Notes: generated by a model from the letters alone, not told the origin. 64,000 nt of DNA from Marinobacterium sp. (GCA_030602245.1 JAUWAC010000004.1:62001-126000); one strand, 5' to 3'; shown: positions 11,352-21,387, numbered from the stretch's first letter. Made by a program: numbers and translations.

Positions 11352-12947
11352 ATGTCTGAGTACAAAAAAGCAATCGATACAGTAGCCAGCCTGAAAGCGG
11401 CCAACGGCGCTCCCTGGGAAGGTATCAACCCGGAGTTTGCCGCGCGCATGAAGGTGCAGAACCGCTTCAAGACCGGCCTGGATATCGCGCGTTACACCGC
11501 CAAAATCATGCGTCAGGATATGGCTGAATACGATGCGGACTCCTCTCAGTACACCCAGTCTCTGGGCTGCTGGCATGGTTTCATCGGTCAGCAGAAGCTG
11601 ATCGCGATCAAGAAGCACTTCGGCACCACCAAAAAGCGCTACCTGTACCTGTCCGGCTGGATGATCGCCGCGCTGCGCTCCCAGTTCGGCCCGCTGCCCG
11701 ATCAGTCCATGCACGAGAAAACCGCCGTGCCGGCGCTGATCGAAGAGCTGTACACCTTCCTGCGTCAGGCTGACGCGCGTGAGCTGGGCGGTCTGTTCCG
11801 CGAGCTGGACGCGGCCCGCGAAGCCGGCGACGCCGCCAAGGAAGCCGAGGTTCAGGCCAGGATCGACAACTTTGAAACCCACGTGGTGCCGATCATCGCC
11901 GATATCGACGCGGGCTTCGGTAACGAAGAAGCCACCTACCTGCTGGCCAAGAAGATGATCGAAGCCGGTGCCTGTGCGATCCAGATCGAAAACCAGGTAT
12001 CCGACGAGAAGCAGTGCGGTCACCAGGACGGCAAGGTTACCGTTCCGCATGCCGACTTCCTCGCCAAAATCCGCGCCGTCCGCTACGCCTTCCTCGAGCT
12101 GGGTGTCGATGACGGTGTCATCGTGGCGCGTACCGACTCCCTCGGCGCCGGCCTGACCAAGCAGATCGCCGTCACCAACGAGCCGGGCGACCTGGGTGAC
12201 AAGTACAACAGCTTCCTAGACGGCGACTACATCGAAAGCGCCGCTGACATCGACAACGGCGACGTCGTGGTCAAGGCCAACGGCAAGCTGCTCAAGCCCA
12301 AGCGTCTGCCGTCCGGTCTGTTCCAGTTCAAGAAAGGCTCCGGCGAAGACCGCGTGGTGCTGGACTGCATCACCTCGCTGCAGAACGGTGCCGACCTGCT
12401 GTGGATCGAAACCGAGAAGCCGCACGTGGGCCAGATCAAGGGCATGGTCGACCGCATCCGCGAAGTGGTCCCGAACGCCAAGCTGGTCTACAACAACAGT
12501 CCGTCGTTCAACTGGACCCTGAACTTCCGTCAGCAGGTATTCGATGCCTGGACCGAAGAAGGCCGCGACCTGTCTGCTTACGATCGCGCCAACCTGATGA
12601 GCGCCGAGTACGACAACAGCGAGCTGGCAACCGAAGCGGATCGTCGTATCCAGAGCTTCCAGCGTGACGCTTCTCGCGAAGCCGGCATCTTCCACCACCT
12701 GATCACACTGCCGACCTACCACACCGCGGCCCTGTCGACCGACAACCTGGCCAAGGAGTACTTCGGCGAAGCAGGCATGCTCGGTTACGTGGCCGGCGTC
12801 CAGCGCAAGGAGATCCGTCAGGGCATCGCCTGCGTCAAGCACCAGAACATGGCCGGTTCCGACATCGGCGACGATCACAAGGAATACTTCTCCGGTGACG
12901 CTGCACTGAAGGCTTCCGGCAAAGACAACACGATGAACCAGTTCTGA
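11352..12947 (+). CDS. aceA: Isocitrate lyase (Pseudomonas-type, 531 aa)
   Basis: Cleaves isocitrate to glyoxylate and succinate, the first step of the glyoxylate shunt, needed for growth on acetate and fatty acids. The catalytic loop is KQCGHQ with C222; the second residue is Gln where E. coli has Lys, as in pseudomonad enzymes. The Mg-binding IADIDAGFG, the VARTDSLGA strand and the NNSPSFNW substrate loop are intact. At 531 aa it belongs to the longer subfamily. The ATG follows GAGGAAAAGCC. No malate synthase is nearby. Confidence 0.97.
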   Translation: MSEYKKAIDTVASLKAANGAPWEGINPEFAARMKVQNRFKTGLDIARYTAKIMRQDMAEYDADSSQYTQSLGCWHGFIGQQKLIAIKKHFGTTKKRYLYLSGWMIAALRSQFGPLPDQSMHEKTAVPALIEELYTFLRQADARELGGLFRELDAAREAGDAAKEAEVQARIDNFETHVVPIIADIDAGFGNEEATYLLAKKMIEAGACAIQIENQVSDEKQCGHQDGKVTVPHADFLAKIRAVRYAFLELGVDDGVIVARTDSLGAGLTKQIAVTNEPGDLGDKYNSFLDGDYIESAADIDNGDVVVKANGKLLKPKRLPSGLFQFKKGSGEDRVVLDCITSLQNGADLLWIETEKPHVGQIKGMVDRIREVVPNAKLVYNNSPSFNWTLNFRQQVFDAWTEEGRDLSAYDRANLMSAEYDNSELATEADRRIQSFQRDASREAGIFHHLITLPTYHTAALSTDNLAKEYFGEAGMLGYVAGVQRKEIRQGIACVKHQNMAGSDIGDDHKEYFSGDAALKASGKDNTMNQF

Positions 12948-12953
12948 CCAGCA

Positions 12954-12992
12954 GGGTCATCCGGTCCGCCCCCCAGTCGGGCCGGATGACCC
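12954..12992 (+). repeat. inverted repeat just after aceA
   Basis: GGGTCATCCGG (12954-12964) pairs perfectly with CCGGATGACCC (12982-12992) across a 17-nt loop. It lies between the aceA stop and the strong terminator at 13029, and could protect the mRNA 3' end. Confidence 0.5.
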
Positions 12993-13028
12993 GGAGCGAA
13001 TATCCACCGCTCCATCGATGCTGCTTGA

Positions 13029-13057
13029 GCCCCGACCCACAAGGTCGGGGCTTTTTT
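13029..13057 (+). terminator. intrinsic terminator of aceA
   Basis: GCCCCGACC-CACAA-GGTCGGGGC forms a 9-bp GC-rich stem followed by TTTTTT, a textbook Rho-independent terminator about 80 bp after the aceA stop. Confidence 0.9.
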
Positions 13058-13181
13058 CTATGCGGTCCGTACAGCACAGATATCGTTGCGCTGCCTCAAT
13101 CACGCAGCGCCCGGTACTGGCGCCAAACGCTGCGCGGCGATACAGTGAAGGCACGACTTAAATATATCTGGAGAAACAACC

Positions 13182-13370
13182 ATGAAAGCCAATGTCGGTG
13201 GCGTCGACCGTATACTGCGAATCATAGTGGGGCTTGCGCTGATTGCCGCAACACTGGCCGGTGTACTGCCGGTGTGGGGCTGGATCGGCGTGATTCCGCT
13301 GGCAACCGGTCTTGTCAGCTTCTGTCCGCTGTACACCCTGCTCGGCATCTGCACCAAAAAACAGGGATAA
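13182..13370 (+). CDS. DUF2892 (YgaP-like transmembrane domain) protein
   Basis: A 62-aa inner-membrane protein. Residues 1-11 (MKANVGGVDRI) followed by two hydrophobic helices (about 12-28 and 33-50) and the CPLYTLLGICT motif with two cysteines are the hallmark of DUF2892. In other proteins this domain is fused to rhodanese modules, as in YgaP. Here it stands alone, so a sulfur-related role is only suggested. The ATG is preceded by TGGAGAAACAACC. It is convergent with the HAD gene. Confidence 0.9.
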   Translation: MKANVGGVDRILRIIVGLALIAATLAGVLPVWGWIGVIPLATGLVSFCPLYTLLGICTKKQG

Positions 13371-13375
13371 GCGAG

Positions 13376-13406
13376 CGGGGCCGCCACTCTTTGGGTCGCC
13401 GCCCCG
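13376..13406. terminator. hairpin between convergent DUF2892 and HAD genes
   Basis: CGGGGC (13376-13381) and GCCCCG (13401-13406) can pair across a 19-nt loop. No U-tract follows on either side; support is weak. Confidence 0.3.
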
Positions 13407-13429
13407 ATCACTGACGCCTTCCCCCTGAA

Positions 13430-14206
13430 TCAAAGCCGGTCGAGCAGGTGCGGCAGCGCTGCAATCGACGGAATCTGGTAGTCCGGCGAAATCTGGCTGC
13501 GTTGCGCCAGCGCCGCTCGATATTTACCCGTTTCGACCTGAACACCGCGACAGCCCGCGCGTTGCGCGCCGCCGATATCGGACTCGATATCATCGCCGAC
13601 CACCAGCACCTGCGCTGGCGGTACCGCCAGACTGGCGCAGGCCGACTCGAAAAAGGCTGCTGCCGGCTTCCCGACCAGCGTCGCCTTGACCCCAGCGGCG
13701 TACTCCAGTCCTGCGACAAACGCGCCTATGTCCAGCGAGAGCGCATTCCCGGTCTGCCAATAGCGGTTTCGGTGCACGCACACAAGCATGGCGCCATCCA
13801 TCAGCCAGCGAAATGCCTGATTCAACAGTTGATAGTTCCAGCGATCACCGATATCGCCAACGACCACCGCCTCTGGCCGCTCCTCGTCGAGTTCGAAGCG
13901 GGACGCCAGGTACGTTTGCACCTCATCACTGACCAGTGGCGCGATACGTGTGATCGCGCGCGCCTCAAGCCAGAGACGGGTGGCTTCGACAGCACTGAAC
14001 ACCTGCTCAGGCACAGCCGGCAGGCCCAGCCGGCACAGCCGCTCGCACACCTGCTGCGCGGTACGTGTCGATGTATTGGTGATGTAGCGCACGGGCAACT
14101 GCCGCTGCTGCAGGTCATCCAGCGCAGCCAGGGCACCGTCAATGAGCACATCATCGACGTAGAGCACGCCATCCAGATCAAGCAGTATTCCGCCTATCGG
14201 CGCCAT
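13430..14206 (-). CDS. HAD-superfamily IIA phosphatase (LHPP/NagD-like)
   Basis: A 258-aa haloacid-dehalogenase hydrolase with DLDGVLY at the N-terminus (nucleophile D10, acid/base D12), the motif II region ITNTSTRT near residue 42, a class IIA cap domain, and motif IV VVGDDIESDIGGAQ near residue 201. The closest families I can recall are LHPP (phospholysine/phosphohistidine inorganic pyrophosphate phosphatase) and NagD. Its substrate cannot be read from sequence. It is the last of a leftward run starting at ylqF, about 40 bp downstream of the CDGSH gene. Confidence 0.85.
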   Translation of the reverse strand: MAPIGGILLDLDGVLYVDDVLIDGALAALDDLQQRQLPVRYITNTSTRTAQQVCERLCRLGLPAVPEQVFSAVEATRLWLEARAITRIAPLVSDEVQTYLASRFELDEERPEAVVVGDIGDRWNYQLLNQAFRWLMDGAMLVCVHRNRYWQTGNALSLDIGAFVAGLEYAAGVKATLVGKPAAAFFESACASLAVPPAQVLVVGDDIESDIGGAQRAGCRGVQVETGKYRAALAQRSQISPDYQIPSIAALPHLLDRL

Positions 14207-14248
14207 GTTGATGCTCTCGCTGAGGTAAAACCGGGAAGCTGGCCAGCT

Positions 14249-14503
14249 TCAGCTATCGGGCGTGCAATGGCAGCCGTCACACAGCGGCGGGGTTTCGGTG
14301 TCCTTGCAGGTACACAGCTGCACCGTATCGTCGCGCTCCGCTTCAAACACCAGCGGATCGAGACCGGTGCCGACATGGCTGCCACCGTCACAGAACGGCT
14401 GCGTCGTTGAGCGCCCGCAACTGCACCAGGCGTAGACTTCGCCGCGCGTCAGCTTGACCTCGATCGGCCTGTCGCCGGCGCGACGAACGGGTGAATGACT
14501 CAT
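14249..14503 (-). CDS. Double CDGSH-type iron-sulfur protein
   Basis: An 84-aa soluble protein with two CDGSH motifs of the mitoNEET type, each expected to hold a 2Fe-2S cluster with three Cys and one His. The first is C-S-C-GRSTTQPF-C-DGGS-H, with one extra Gly between the Cys and His. The second is C-T-C-KDTETPPL-C-DGC-H, with Cys in place of Ser. I start at the ATG at 14503 because GGGAGGG lies just upstream; a TTG at 14557 lacks one. Electron or cluster transfer is typical of the family, but no partner is shown. It has its own promoter with a dyad. Confidence 0.9.
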   Translation of the reverse strand: MSHSPVRRAGDRPIEVKLTRGEVYAWCSCGRSTTQPFCDGGSHVGTGLDPLVFEAERDDTVQLCTCKDTETPPLCDGCHCTPDS

Positions 14504-14514
14504 AACCGGCCCTC

Positions 14515-14557
14515 CCACTCTGTCGCTAAAATTAGGCGACAGAGTGGAGGCGGTCAA
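14515..14557 (-). promoter_or_regulatory. promoter with overlapping 12-bp dyad for the CDGSH gene
   Basis: On the minus strand TTGACC (14552-14557) is followed after 17 bp by TAATTT (14529-14534). The -10 lies in the 9-nt centre of a perfect inverted repeat (arms 14515-14526 and 14536-14547, the arm being GCGACAGAGTGG). Dyad symmetry over the -10 is typical of a repressor operator. The same sequence in RNA would form a hairpin directly before the ribosome-binding site. Confidence 0.5.
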
Positions 14558-14563
14558 ACAGGC

Positions 14564-14860
14564 TCAGGCGTCGGGCGCCGCGCCCTCTTCGGCTTTTTTC
14601 TGGTTCAGTTTGCGAATTTTGTCCGCCAGCGGACCACCGTGACGGGTGCCCTTGCGGCCTGCTTCCTGATCGCGCTCGAGCCGGGTCTGGGATCCGCGCG
14701 CCTTTTCGTAGACCGACTTCTGCTTCTTGCGCTCACGCAGCGCCTTGGCGCGGCGCGCTTCCTTGCTGGTCGGATCGGCCAGCAGTTCCTGTTTCTTCGG
14801 TTTACCCTCAAGTACCGTCATAAAGCGGCCGGTACGGCGCTCTTTCTTTCTACGCGTCAT
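14564..14860 (-). CDS. Small highly basic protein overlapping ylqF
   Basis: A 98-aa protein I do not recognise. It is rich in Lys, Arg and Glu, begins MTRRKKERRTGRF, and has a long charged helical middle and no membrane segment. The composition suggests an RNA- or ribosome-associated protein. The ATG at 14860 lies 11 bp inside the 3' end of ylqF, so translation is likely coupled. A start further upstream (14971) would run deep into ylqF and is rejected. A role alongside the ribosome-assembly GTPase is inference only. Confidence 0.75.
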   Translation of the reverse strand: MTRRKKERRTGRFMTVLEGKPKKQELLADPTSKEARRAKALRERKKQKSVYEKARGSQTRLERDQEAGRKGTRHGGPLADKIRKLNQKKAEEGAAPDA

Positions 14861-15758
14861 CGCCTCTCTCCTCGGCCTCCGCTGCTTCTCGGGCAGCCTG
14901 CTCGGCCTCCAGACGTTTCTGTTCCCACTCTGCCGGGGTTTCAAATGTGATCGGCCCGAGCTTGCCGGCACGCAGCTCGGTCAGCAGTATGTCCGCAGCC
15001 TGATAGTGATCGACAATGCCTCCGGGCTTCAGACAGCCGCGCTTGCGGCCGATCATATCCAGCAGCGCCTCAGGCCCGTCCGGCAGCGCCTGGAGCCGAA
15101 ACCGCTCCACCAGCCGCTCCGGATAGGCTGCCAGCAGAAACCGCGCGGCGTAGGCGGCCACCAGTTCGTACTCGATCGCGGTGTCCTTGATGGCACCGCT
15201 GGCGGCGAGCCGATAGCCGGAATCCTCATCCTCAATACGCGGCCACAAAATGCCCGGCGTATCCGACAGTGCCATACCGTTGTGCACGCTGTAGCGCTTC
15301 TGTCCGCGCGTGACCGCCGGCTCATTGCCGACCTTTGCAATCCGCCGTCCCAGCAGCGCGTTGATCAGCGTGGATTTGCCCACGTTGGGAATACCCATGA
15401 TCATCGCCCGCACCGGTCGCCCGGCCCGCACCCGCGCCGGTACCGCCTGCTTGCACAGCGCCGGAATACGCTGCACCAGCTTTTTCTGGGCCGTATCGAG
15501 CGCCATCGCGGTGACGCCCTCCTGGGTGTTGAACCACGCCAGCCATTCGGCGGTCAGTGCCGGGTCAGCCAGATCCTGCTTGTTCAGCAGCTTGATCACC
15601 GGCTTGTCGCGGCGCAGCGTATCCACCAGCGGATTCTCGCTGGAACGCGGCAGGCGGGCGTCGAGTACCTCGATCACGACATCCACCTCGTCCATGACCT
15701 GGGCGATTTCCTTGCGCGCCTTGTGCATGTGACCGGGAAACCAGTTGATTCGTGTCAT
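14850..15758 (-). CDS. ylqF: Ribosome biogenesis GTPase YlqF/RbgA family
   Basis: A circularly permuted GTPase: G4 (NKQD, 59-62) precedes G1 (GIPNVGKST, 122-130) and G3 (DTPG). The N-terminal INWFPGHMHKA is the YlqF/RbgA signature, and a C-terminal ANTAR-like helical region follows. RbgA acts late in 50S assembly in Bacillus; the gammaproteobacterial homologues are less studied. The C-terminal 30 residues are a charged Glu/Ala extension. It is first in a leftward run with the basic protein, the CDGSH gene and the HAD gene. Confidence 0.93.
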   Translation of the reverse strand: MTRINWFPGHMHKARKEIAQVMDEVDVVIEVLDARLPRSSENPLVDTLRRDKPVIKLLNKQDLADPALTAEWLAWFNTQEGVTAMALDTAQKKLVQRIPALCKQAVPARVRAGRPVRAMIMGIPNVGKSTLINALLGRRIAKVGNEPAVTRGQKRYSVHNGMALSDTPGILWPRIEDEDSGYRLAASGAIKDTAIEYELVAAYAARFLLAAYPERLVERFRLQALPDGPEALLDMIGRKRGCLKPGGIVDHYQAADILLTELRAGKLGPITFETPAEWEQKRLEAEQAAREAAEAEERGDDA

Positions 15759-15904
15759 GACTACCTACAGGCAATTTTAATCGGCCGCATAGTATACTCT
15801 CTCCGAGCGCTGCCAGCAGCCCGCCCCGTAGCGACGGCTCATCCGCTTCAGCCACCCGCTGAAAGACTGTATGATTCCCGAACCCAAGTAAGGACACCGT
15901 GTTC

Positions 15905-17131
15905 ATGTCACAGATCGATCCCGGTCAGGTATTGATCGCCCGCCACCCGATCTTTGATAGCCAGCAACGCGTCATCGCGTATGAACTGAACTATCATCGC
16001 GATACCAATCTCGACGACATGCTCGGCACCGACCCGGATGCCAGCTCCAGTTCCGAGATGATTCTCAGCACCTACACCAGTATCTGCGACCAGGGCGAGG
16101 TCAAACGGGTACCGGCGTTTCTGCCGCTGCCGCTGGAGATGGTCGTCGGCGGCTCGATGCCACATCTGCCGACCAAACAGGTCGTGGTTCAGCTCAGCGT
16201 ACCGCACCAGCCCGGCCCCGAGTACCTGCAGGCCGTTACGCAGCTGATTCGCGATGGGTATCGTGTCGCGCTGGAGATCCACGGCTATGACAAGGCACTC
16301 GAGCCGCTGCTGAAACTGGCCCAGATCGCCAAGCTCGACGTTAGCCTGCTCAGCCTCGACGAGCTGCGTGCGCAGGCGCGGGTACTGATGGCACAGAAGG
16401 TCACCCTGCTGGCCGGTCATATCTCCACCGTCGAGCAGCTTGAGCAGTGCGTCGACGCCGGCTTCAAACTGTTCGAAGGCTCCTTTCTGAGCCGCCCGAA
16501 AGTGGTCAAAGGGCGCCGCGTCAGCGCCAATCAGGTGGCACTGATGCAGCTGATACAGGAGCTGCAGAAGCCGAACACCAAGCCGGAAGTGCTGGAAGAT
16601 ATGATCATCCGCGACCCGGTGCTGACCTATAAGCTGTTGCGTATCGTCAACTCGGCCGCCTACTCGCTGGTGCGCAAGGTCGAATCCATCGCAGAAGCGG
16701 TGGTACTGCTGGGGATCGATCAGGTACGCAAATGGGCCACGCTGATTGCGATGACCAATCAGCAGGACAAGCCGGAAGAACTGTCACGCACACTGCTGAT
16801 TCGCGGTCGCATGTGCGAACTGATCGCCGAGGGCGAAAAACGCCCCAACGCGGCCTCCTACTTCATGGCCGGCATGATGTCGGGCCTGCACGTCATGCTC
16901 GACGTCGACCAGGCCACGATGCTGGAACAGGTGCCGCTGGGCGACGATATCAAGAACGCCATCGCCACCCACGAGGGCCCGATCGGTGAGGTACTGCATC
17001 AGGCGATCGCCTATGAATCCGGCGACTGGGAGCAACTGCCCGCGGACTTCAACATCACCCTGTTCGAAAGCGCCTACCGCAAGAGTCTGCACTGGGCGAA
17101 GGAAGCGATGCAGGCGATGCACGAAGAATAG
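15905..17131 (+). CDS. EAL-HDOD signalling protein with degenerate EAL domain
   Basis: A 408-aa two-domain protein. The N-terminal EAL-like domain (about 1-195) starts IARHPIFDSQQRVIAYELNYH, with ELN instead of EAL. It lacks most metal ligands, so c-di-GMP hydrolysis is not expected. The C-terminal HDOD domain (about 200-395) has the usual DP.L..KLLR.VNSA.Y and SI..AV.LLG....RKW signatures. This YuxH-type architecture appears in motility and virulence regulators. The ATG at 15905 or the GTG at 15899 could be the start; AAGGA lies at 15890-15894. It ends at a shared terminator with clpX. Confidence 0.88.
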   Translation: MSQIDPGQVLIARHPIFDSQQRVIAYELNYHRDTNLDDMLGTDPDASSSSEMILSTYTSICDQGEVKRVPAFLPLPLEMVVGGSMPHLPTKQVVVQLSVPHQPGPEYLQAVTQLIRDGYRVALEIHGYDKALEPLLKLAQIAKLDVSLLSLDELRAQARVLMAQKVTLLAGHISTVEQLEQCVDAGFKLFEGSFLSRPKVVKGRRVSANQVALMQLIQELQKPNTKPEVLEDMIIRDPVLTYKLLRIVNSAAYSLVRKVESIAEAVVLLGIDQVRKWATLIAMTNQQDKPEELSRTLLIRGRMCELIAEGEKRPNAASYFMAGMMSGLHVMLDVDQATMLEQVPLGDDIKNAIATHEGPIGEVLHQAIAYESGDWEQLPADFNITLFESAYRKSLHWAKEAMQAMHEE

Positions 17132-17183
17132 TGCGGCCTGCCGTCGCCGACTGTTCGGGGTACGGCGTCCCTCTGCCAAGCAT

Positions 17184-17217
17184 AAAAAAGCGACCGCTCA
17201 ATGGCGGTCGCTTTTTT
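17184..17217. terminator. bidirectional intrinsic terminator between the EAL-HDOD gene and clpX
   Basis: AAAAAA, then GCGACCGC-TCAATG-GCGGTCGC, then TTTTTT. The symmetric A- and T-tracts make it a good terminator in both directions, serving the two convergent genes. Confidence 0.9.
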
Positions 17218-17236
17218 GTTTGCATCGCGTACCCGG

Positions 17237-18517
<1,281 letters not shown>

Positions 18518-18611
18518 TCTGATACCTCAAAAAAACCTTTTTCCACTACATGCGGGCACCGACCCGGAATTTCAACCCGCAGGTCCCGGGTCGGTGCGCA
18601 CAGTGTCTTGC

Positions 18612-19247
<636 letters not shown>

Positions 19248-19276
19248 TTACACTTCTCCTTCGAGCCTTGGAAAGC

Positions 19277-19311
19277 AAAAACGACAGCCAGCAACTGCCA
19301 ACTGTCGTTTT
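19277..19311 (-). terminator. hairpin between tig and clpP
   Basis: On the minus strand AAAACGACAG pairs with CTGTCGTTTT across 14 nt and is followed by T and G. It is an intrinsic-terminator-like structure that would partly uncouple tig from clpPX. Confidence 0.6.
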
Positions 19312-19366
19312 CGGGATTTCGGCGCCCCTCCGGGGTGGACGTTTGAGCGCTTTTGTCGCGACAGGC

Positions 19367-20713
19367 TTACTCGCCCTGCTCAGCGTCCTCGGCGCTTTCC
19401 GCCGCCTTCTGCTCAGCAGGCTTGATCGCCTCTTCGTAGCTGACTTCTGTCTCCGTGACTTTAGCAGATGCGAGAAGCTGATCAACCACTTGATCTTCCA
19501 GAACCATGCTTTTGATCTGGTTCAGGATCTGCTCATTGCCGTTGTACCACTCGATAACCTGCTGCGGTTCCTGGTAGGTTTCAGCCATCTCGGCGATGGT
19601 TTCCTGAACGCGGGCATCGTCAACCTTGATGTCGTTGGCCTGGATCACTTCCTGCACCAGCAGACCGACGGTGACGCGACGCTTGGCCTGATCAGCGAAC
19701 ATCTCTTTCGGCAGCATTTCCGGATCCAGCTTGGAGTCCGGACCACCGAACTGCTGTACCGCCTGACGACGCAGGTTGTCGATCTCGTCGTCAACCAGCG
19801 CGGTCGGAACATCGATACCGTTCAGCTCGACCAGCTTGTTGAAGACCTGCTCCTTGAGCTTGGTCTTGAGCGCGTGCTTGAGCTCACGCTCCATGTTCTT
19901 GCGCACTTCAGCGCGGAAACCTTCCAGCTCGGTTTCTTCAATACCGAACTTGGCGAAGAACTCGGCGTTCAGCTCCGGCAGCTCAGAGGCAGACACGCTC
20001 TGTACCTTGACCTTGAACTTGGCCGGCTTACCTTTCAGGTTCTCGGCGTGGTACTCCTCCGGGAAGGTCACGTCCAGTTCCAGCTCGTCACCCGCCTTCG
20101 CGCCGACGAGACCACTTTCAAAGCCCGGGATCATGGAGTTGGAACCGAGTACCAGATCATGGCCTTCAGCCTTGCCGCCTTCGAACGCTTCACCGTCGAT
20201 GAAACCTTCAAAGTCGATCTTGACGCGATCACCCTCTTCAGCCGCACGCTCGACCTCGGCCCAGCTGGCCTGCTGCTTGCGCAGGGTTTCGATCATCTGA
20301 TCCAGATCTTCGTCTTTGATCTGAGCGGTCTGCTTTTCGATTTCGACGCTGGAGAAATCCGCCAGTTCTACCTGCGGATACACCTCGAAGGTCGCAACGA
20401 ACTGAAGGTCTTCACCTTCCTTGTCGTTTTTCAGGTCGATGCTCGGGCCGCCGGCCGGCTTCAGTTGCTCCTGCTGCACCGCCTTGTAGAAGCTTTCCTG
20501 CACCACGCGGTTAAGCACGTCGTAACGGATCGCATCGCCAAACATGCGCTTGATGACCTTCGGCGGCACTTTACCCGGACGGAAACCGTCCATGCGACGC
20601 GTGCGGGCCTGCTGCATAACCATCTTGTTTACGTCCTGGTCAATGCGTTCGGCCGGGACCGTTACGGTCATCTGACGCTCAAGGCCGGAAGTCGTTTCGA
20701 CGGAAACTTGCAT
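19367..20713 (-). CDS. tig: Trigger factor
   Basis: A ribosome-bound chaperone and FKBP-type prolyl isomerase that meets nascent chains at the exit tunnel. The ribosome-docking motif GFRPGKVP is at residues 43-50, the FKBP domain runs about 150-245, and the helical C-terminal chaperone arms follow. I place the start at the ATG at 20713 (448 aa, MQVSVETTSG, matching the family), preceded by GAGGAATTTC. A GTG at 20725 is part of that ribosome-binding region. The C-terminus is rich in Glu and Ala. Confidence 0.97.
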   Translation of the reverse strand: MQVSVETTSGLERQMTVTVPAERIDQDVNKMVMQQARTRRMDGFRPGKVPPKVIKRMFGDAIRYDVLNRVVQESFYKAVQQEQLKPAGGPSIDLKNDKEGEDLQFVATFEVYPQVELADFSSVEIEKQTAQIKDEDLDQMIETLRKQQASWAEVERAAEEGDRVKIDFEGFIDGEAFEGGKAEGHDLVLGSNSMIPGFESGLVGAKAGDELELDVTFPEEYHAENLKGKPAKFKVKVQSVSASELPELNAEFFAKFGIEETELEGFRAEVRKNMERELKHALKTKLKEQVFNKLVELNGIDVPTALVDDEIDNLRRQAVQQFGGPDSKLDPEMLPKEMFADQAKRRVTVGLLVQEVIQANDIKVDDARVQETIAEMAETYQEPQQVIEWYNGNEQILNQIKSMVLEDQVVDQLLASAKVTETEVSYEEAIKPAEQKAAESAEDAEQGE

Positions 20714-20847
20714 GAAATTCCTCACAAATACATTGCAGCGTTTATTGCGACCTGCGATCGCGGCTGCGATTTCGCCGTTTCAGCCCGCCGTTTTACGGCG
20801 ACATGGCAGGACAGCGAAACCAGACATCCACTCACAGAGCCCGAATT

Positions 20848-20876
20848 TATAAAGCGCAAAATTGTCCGGCAATCAA
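20848..20876 (-). promoter_or_regulatory. putative sigma-70 promoter of tig
   Basis: On the minus strand TTGATT (20871-20876), a 17-bp spacer and TTTATA (20848-20853), about 135 bp before the tig start. This stretch (20714-21021) otherwise holds no gene. Confidence 0.55.
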
Positions 20877-20895
20877 GGGGATTAGTCAAGCGAAA

Positions 20896-20911
20896 GCCCC
20901 GCATGACGGGC
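20896..20911 (-). terminator. weak hairpin after the tRNA cluster
   Basis: On the minus strand a GCCCG/CGGGGC hairpin is followed by TTTCG, about 110 bp past the last tRNA. It is the best candidate for the end of the tRNA transcript. Confidence 0.35.
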
Positions 20912-21021
20912 ATGTACGAACCACTTTGCGAAGGTGTCAATGCGATGCCGAAACCGCCGCCGATACGCTTTGTCGCGGATTCGAATTGGAATGCTGAATC
21001 AAACGGACGAGAAGAGAGGGA

Positions 21022-21098
21022 TGGGGTGGATGATGGGGCTTGAACCCACGACCGCCGGAATCACAATCCGGAGCTCTGCCAACTGAGCTACATCCACC
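21022..21098 (-). tRNA. tRNA-His(GTG), copy 2
   Basis: Full cloverleaf on the minus strand with the extra 5' G(-1) typical of tRNA-His, anticodon GTG in a TTGTGAT loop, a GGTTCAAGC T-loop and an encoded CCA. Its 77 nt are identical to the copy at 21235-21311. It is the last of four tRNAs in a run with tRNA-Arg, tRNA-His and tRNA-Leu. Confidence 0.97.
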
Positions 21099-21111
21099 AC
21101 AATGTTGGGAA

Positions 21112-21196
21112 TGGTGCGGGAGGAGAGACTCGAACTCTCACGCCTTGCGGCACCGGAACCTAAATCCGGCGTGTATACCAATTTCACCACTCCCGC
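21112..21196 (-). tRNA. tRNA-Leu(TAG)
   Basis: An 85-nt class II tRNA with a long variable arm (GTGCCGCAAGGCGT), anticodon loop TTTAGGT (anticodon TAG), the GGTTCGAGTC-like T-arm and an encoded CCA. It closely matches E. coli tRNA-Leu(UAG). It lies between the two tRNA-His copies. Confidence 0.97.
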
Positions 21197-21234
21197 GACA
21201 TGACAGCCTGCCTGTCACGAGGATATGAGAGGAA

Positions 21235-21311
21235 TGGGGTGGATGATGGGGCTTGAACCCACGACCGCCGGAATCACAATCCGGAGCTCTGCCAACTGAG
21301 CTACATCCACC
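21235..21311 (-). tRNA. tRNA-His(GTG), copy 1
   Basis: Identical in all 77 bases to the downstream tRNA-His, including the G(-1), anticodon GTG and encoded CCA. The duplication within one operon is a known pseudomonad arrangement and probably raises His-tRNA dosage. Confidence 0.97.
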
Positions 21312-21387
21312 ATAACCTCTTTGTACTCACCGGACTGCCTGCGCTGCCATACGACACCACAGACGCTCCCGAGGGAGCCGTTGCAAG

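Noticed and set aside
19268-21043. Open frame of 591 codons antisense to tig
   Set aside because: Composition is that of a reversed tig gene; no ribosome-binding site or family resemblance.
21022-21311. Two identical 77-bp tRNA-His copies as possible attachment-site repeats of an integrated element
   Set aside because: The 136 bp between them holds only tRNA-Leu, there is no integrase, and the Arg-His-Leu-His order is a known pseudomonad operon.
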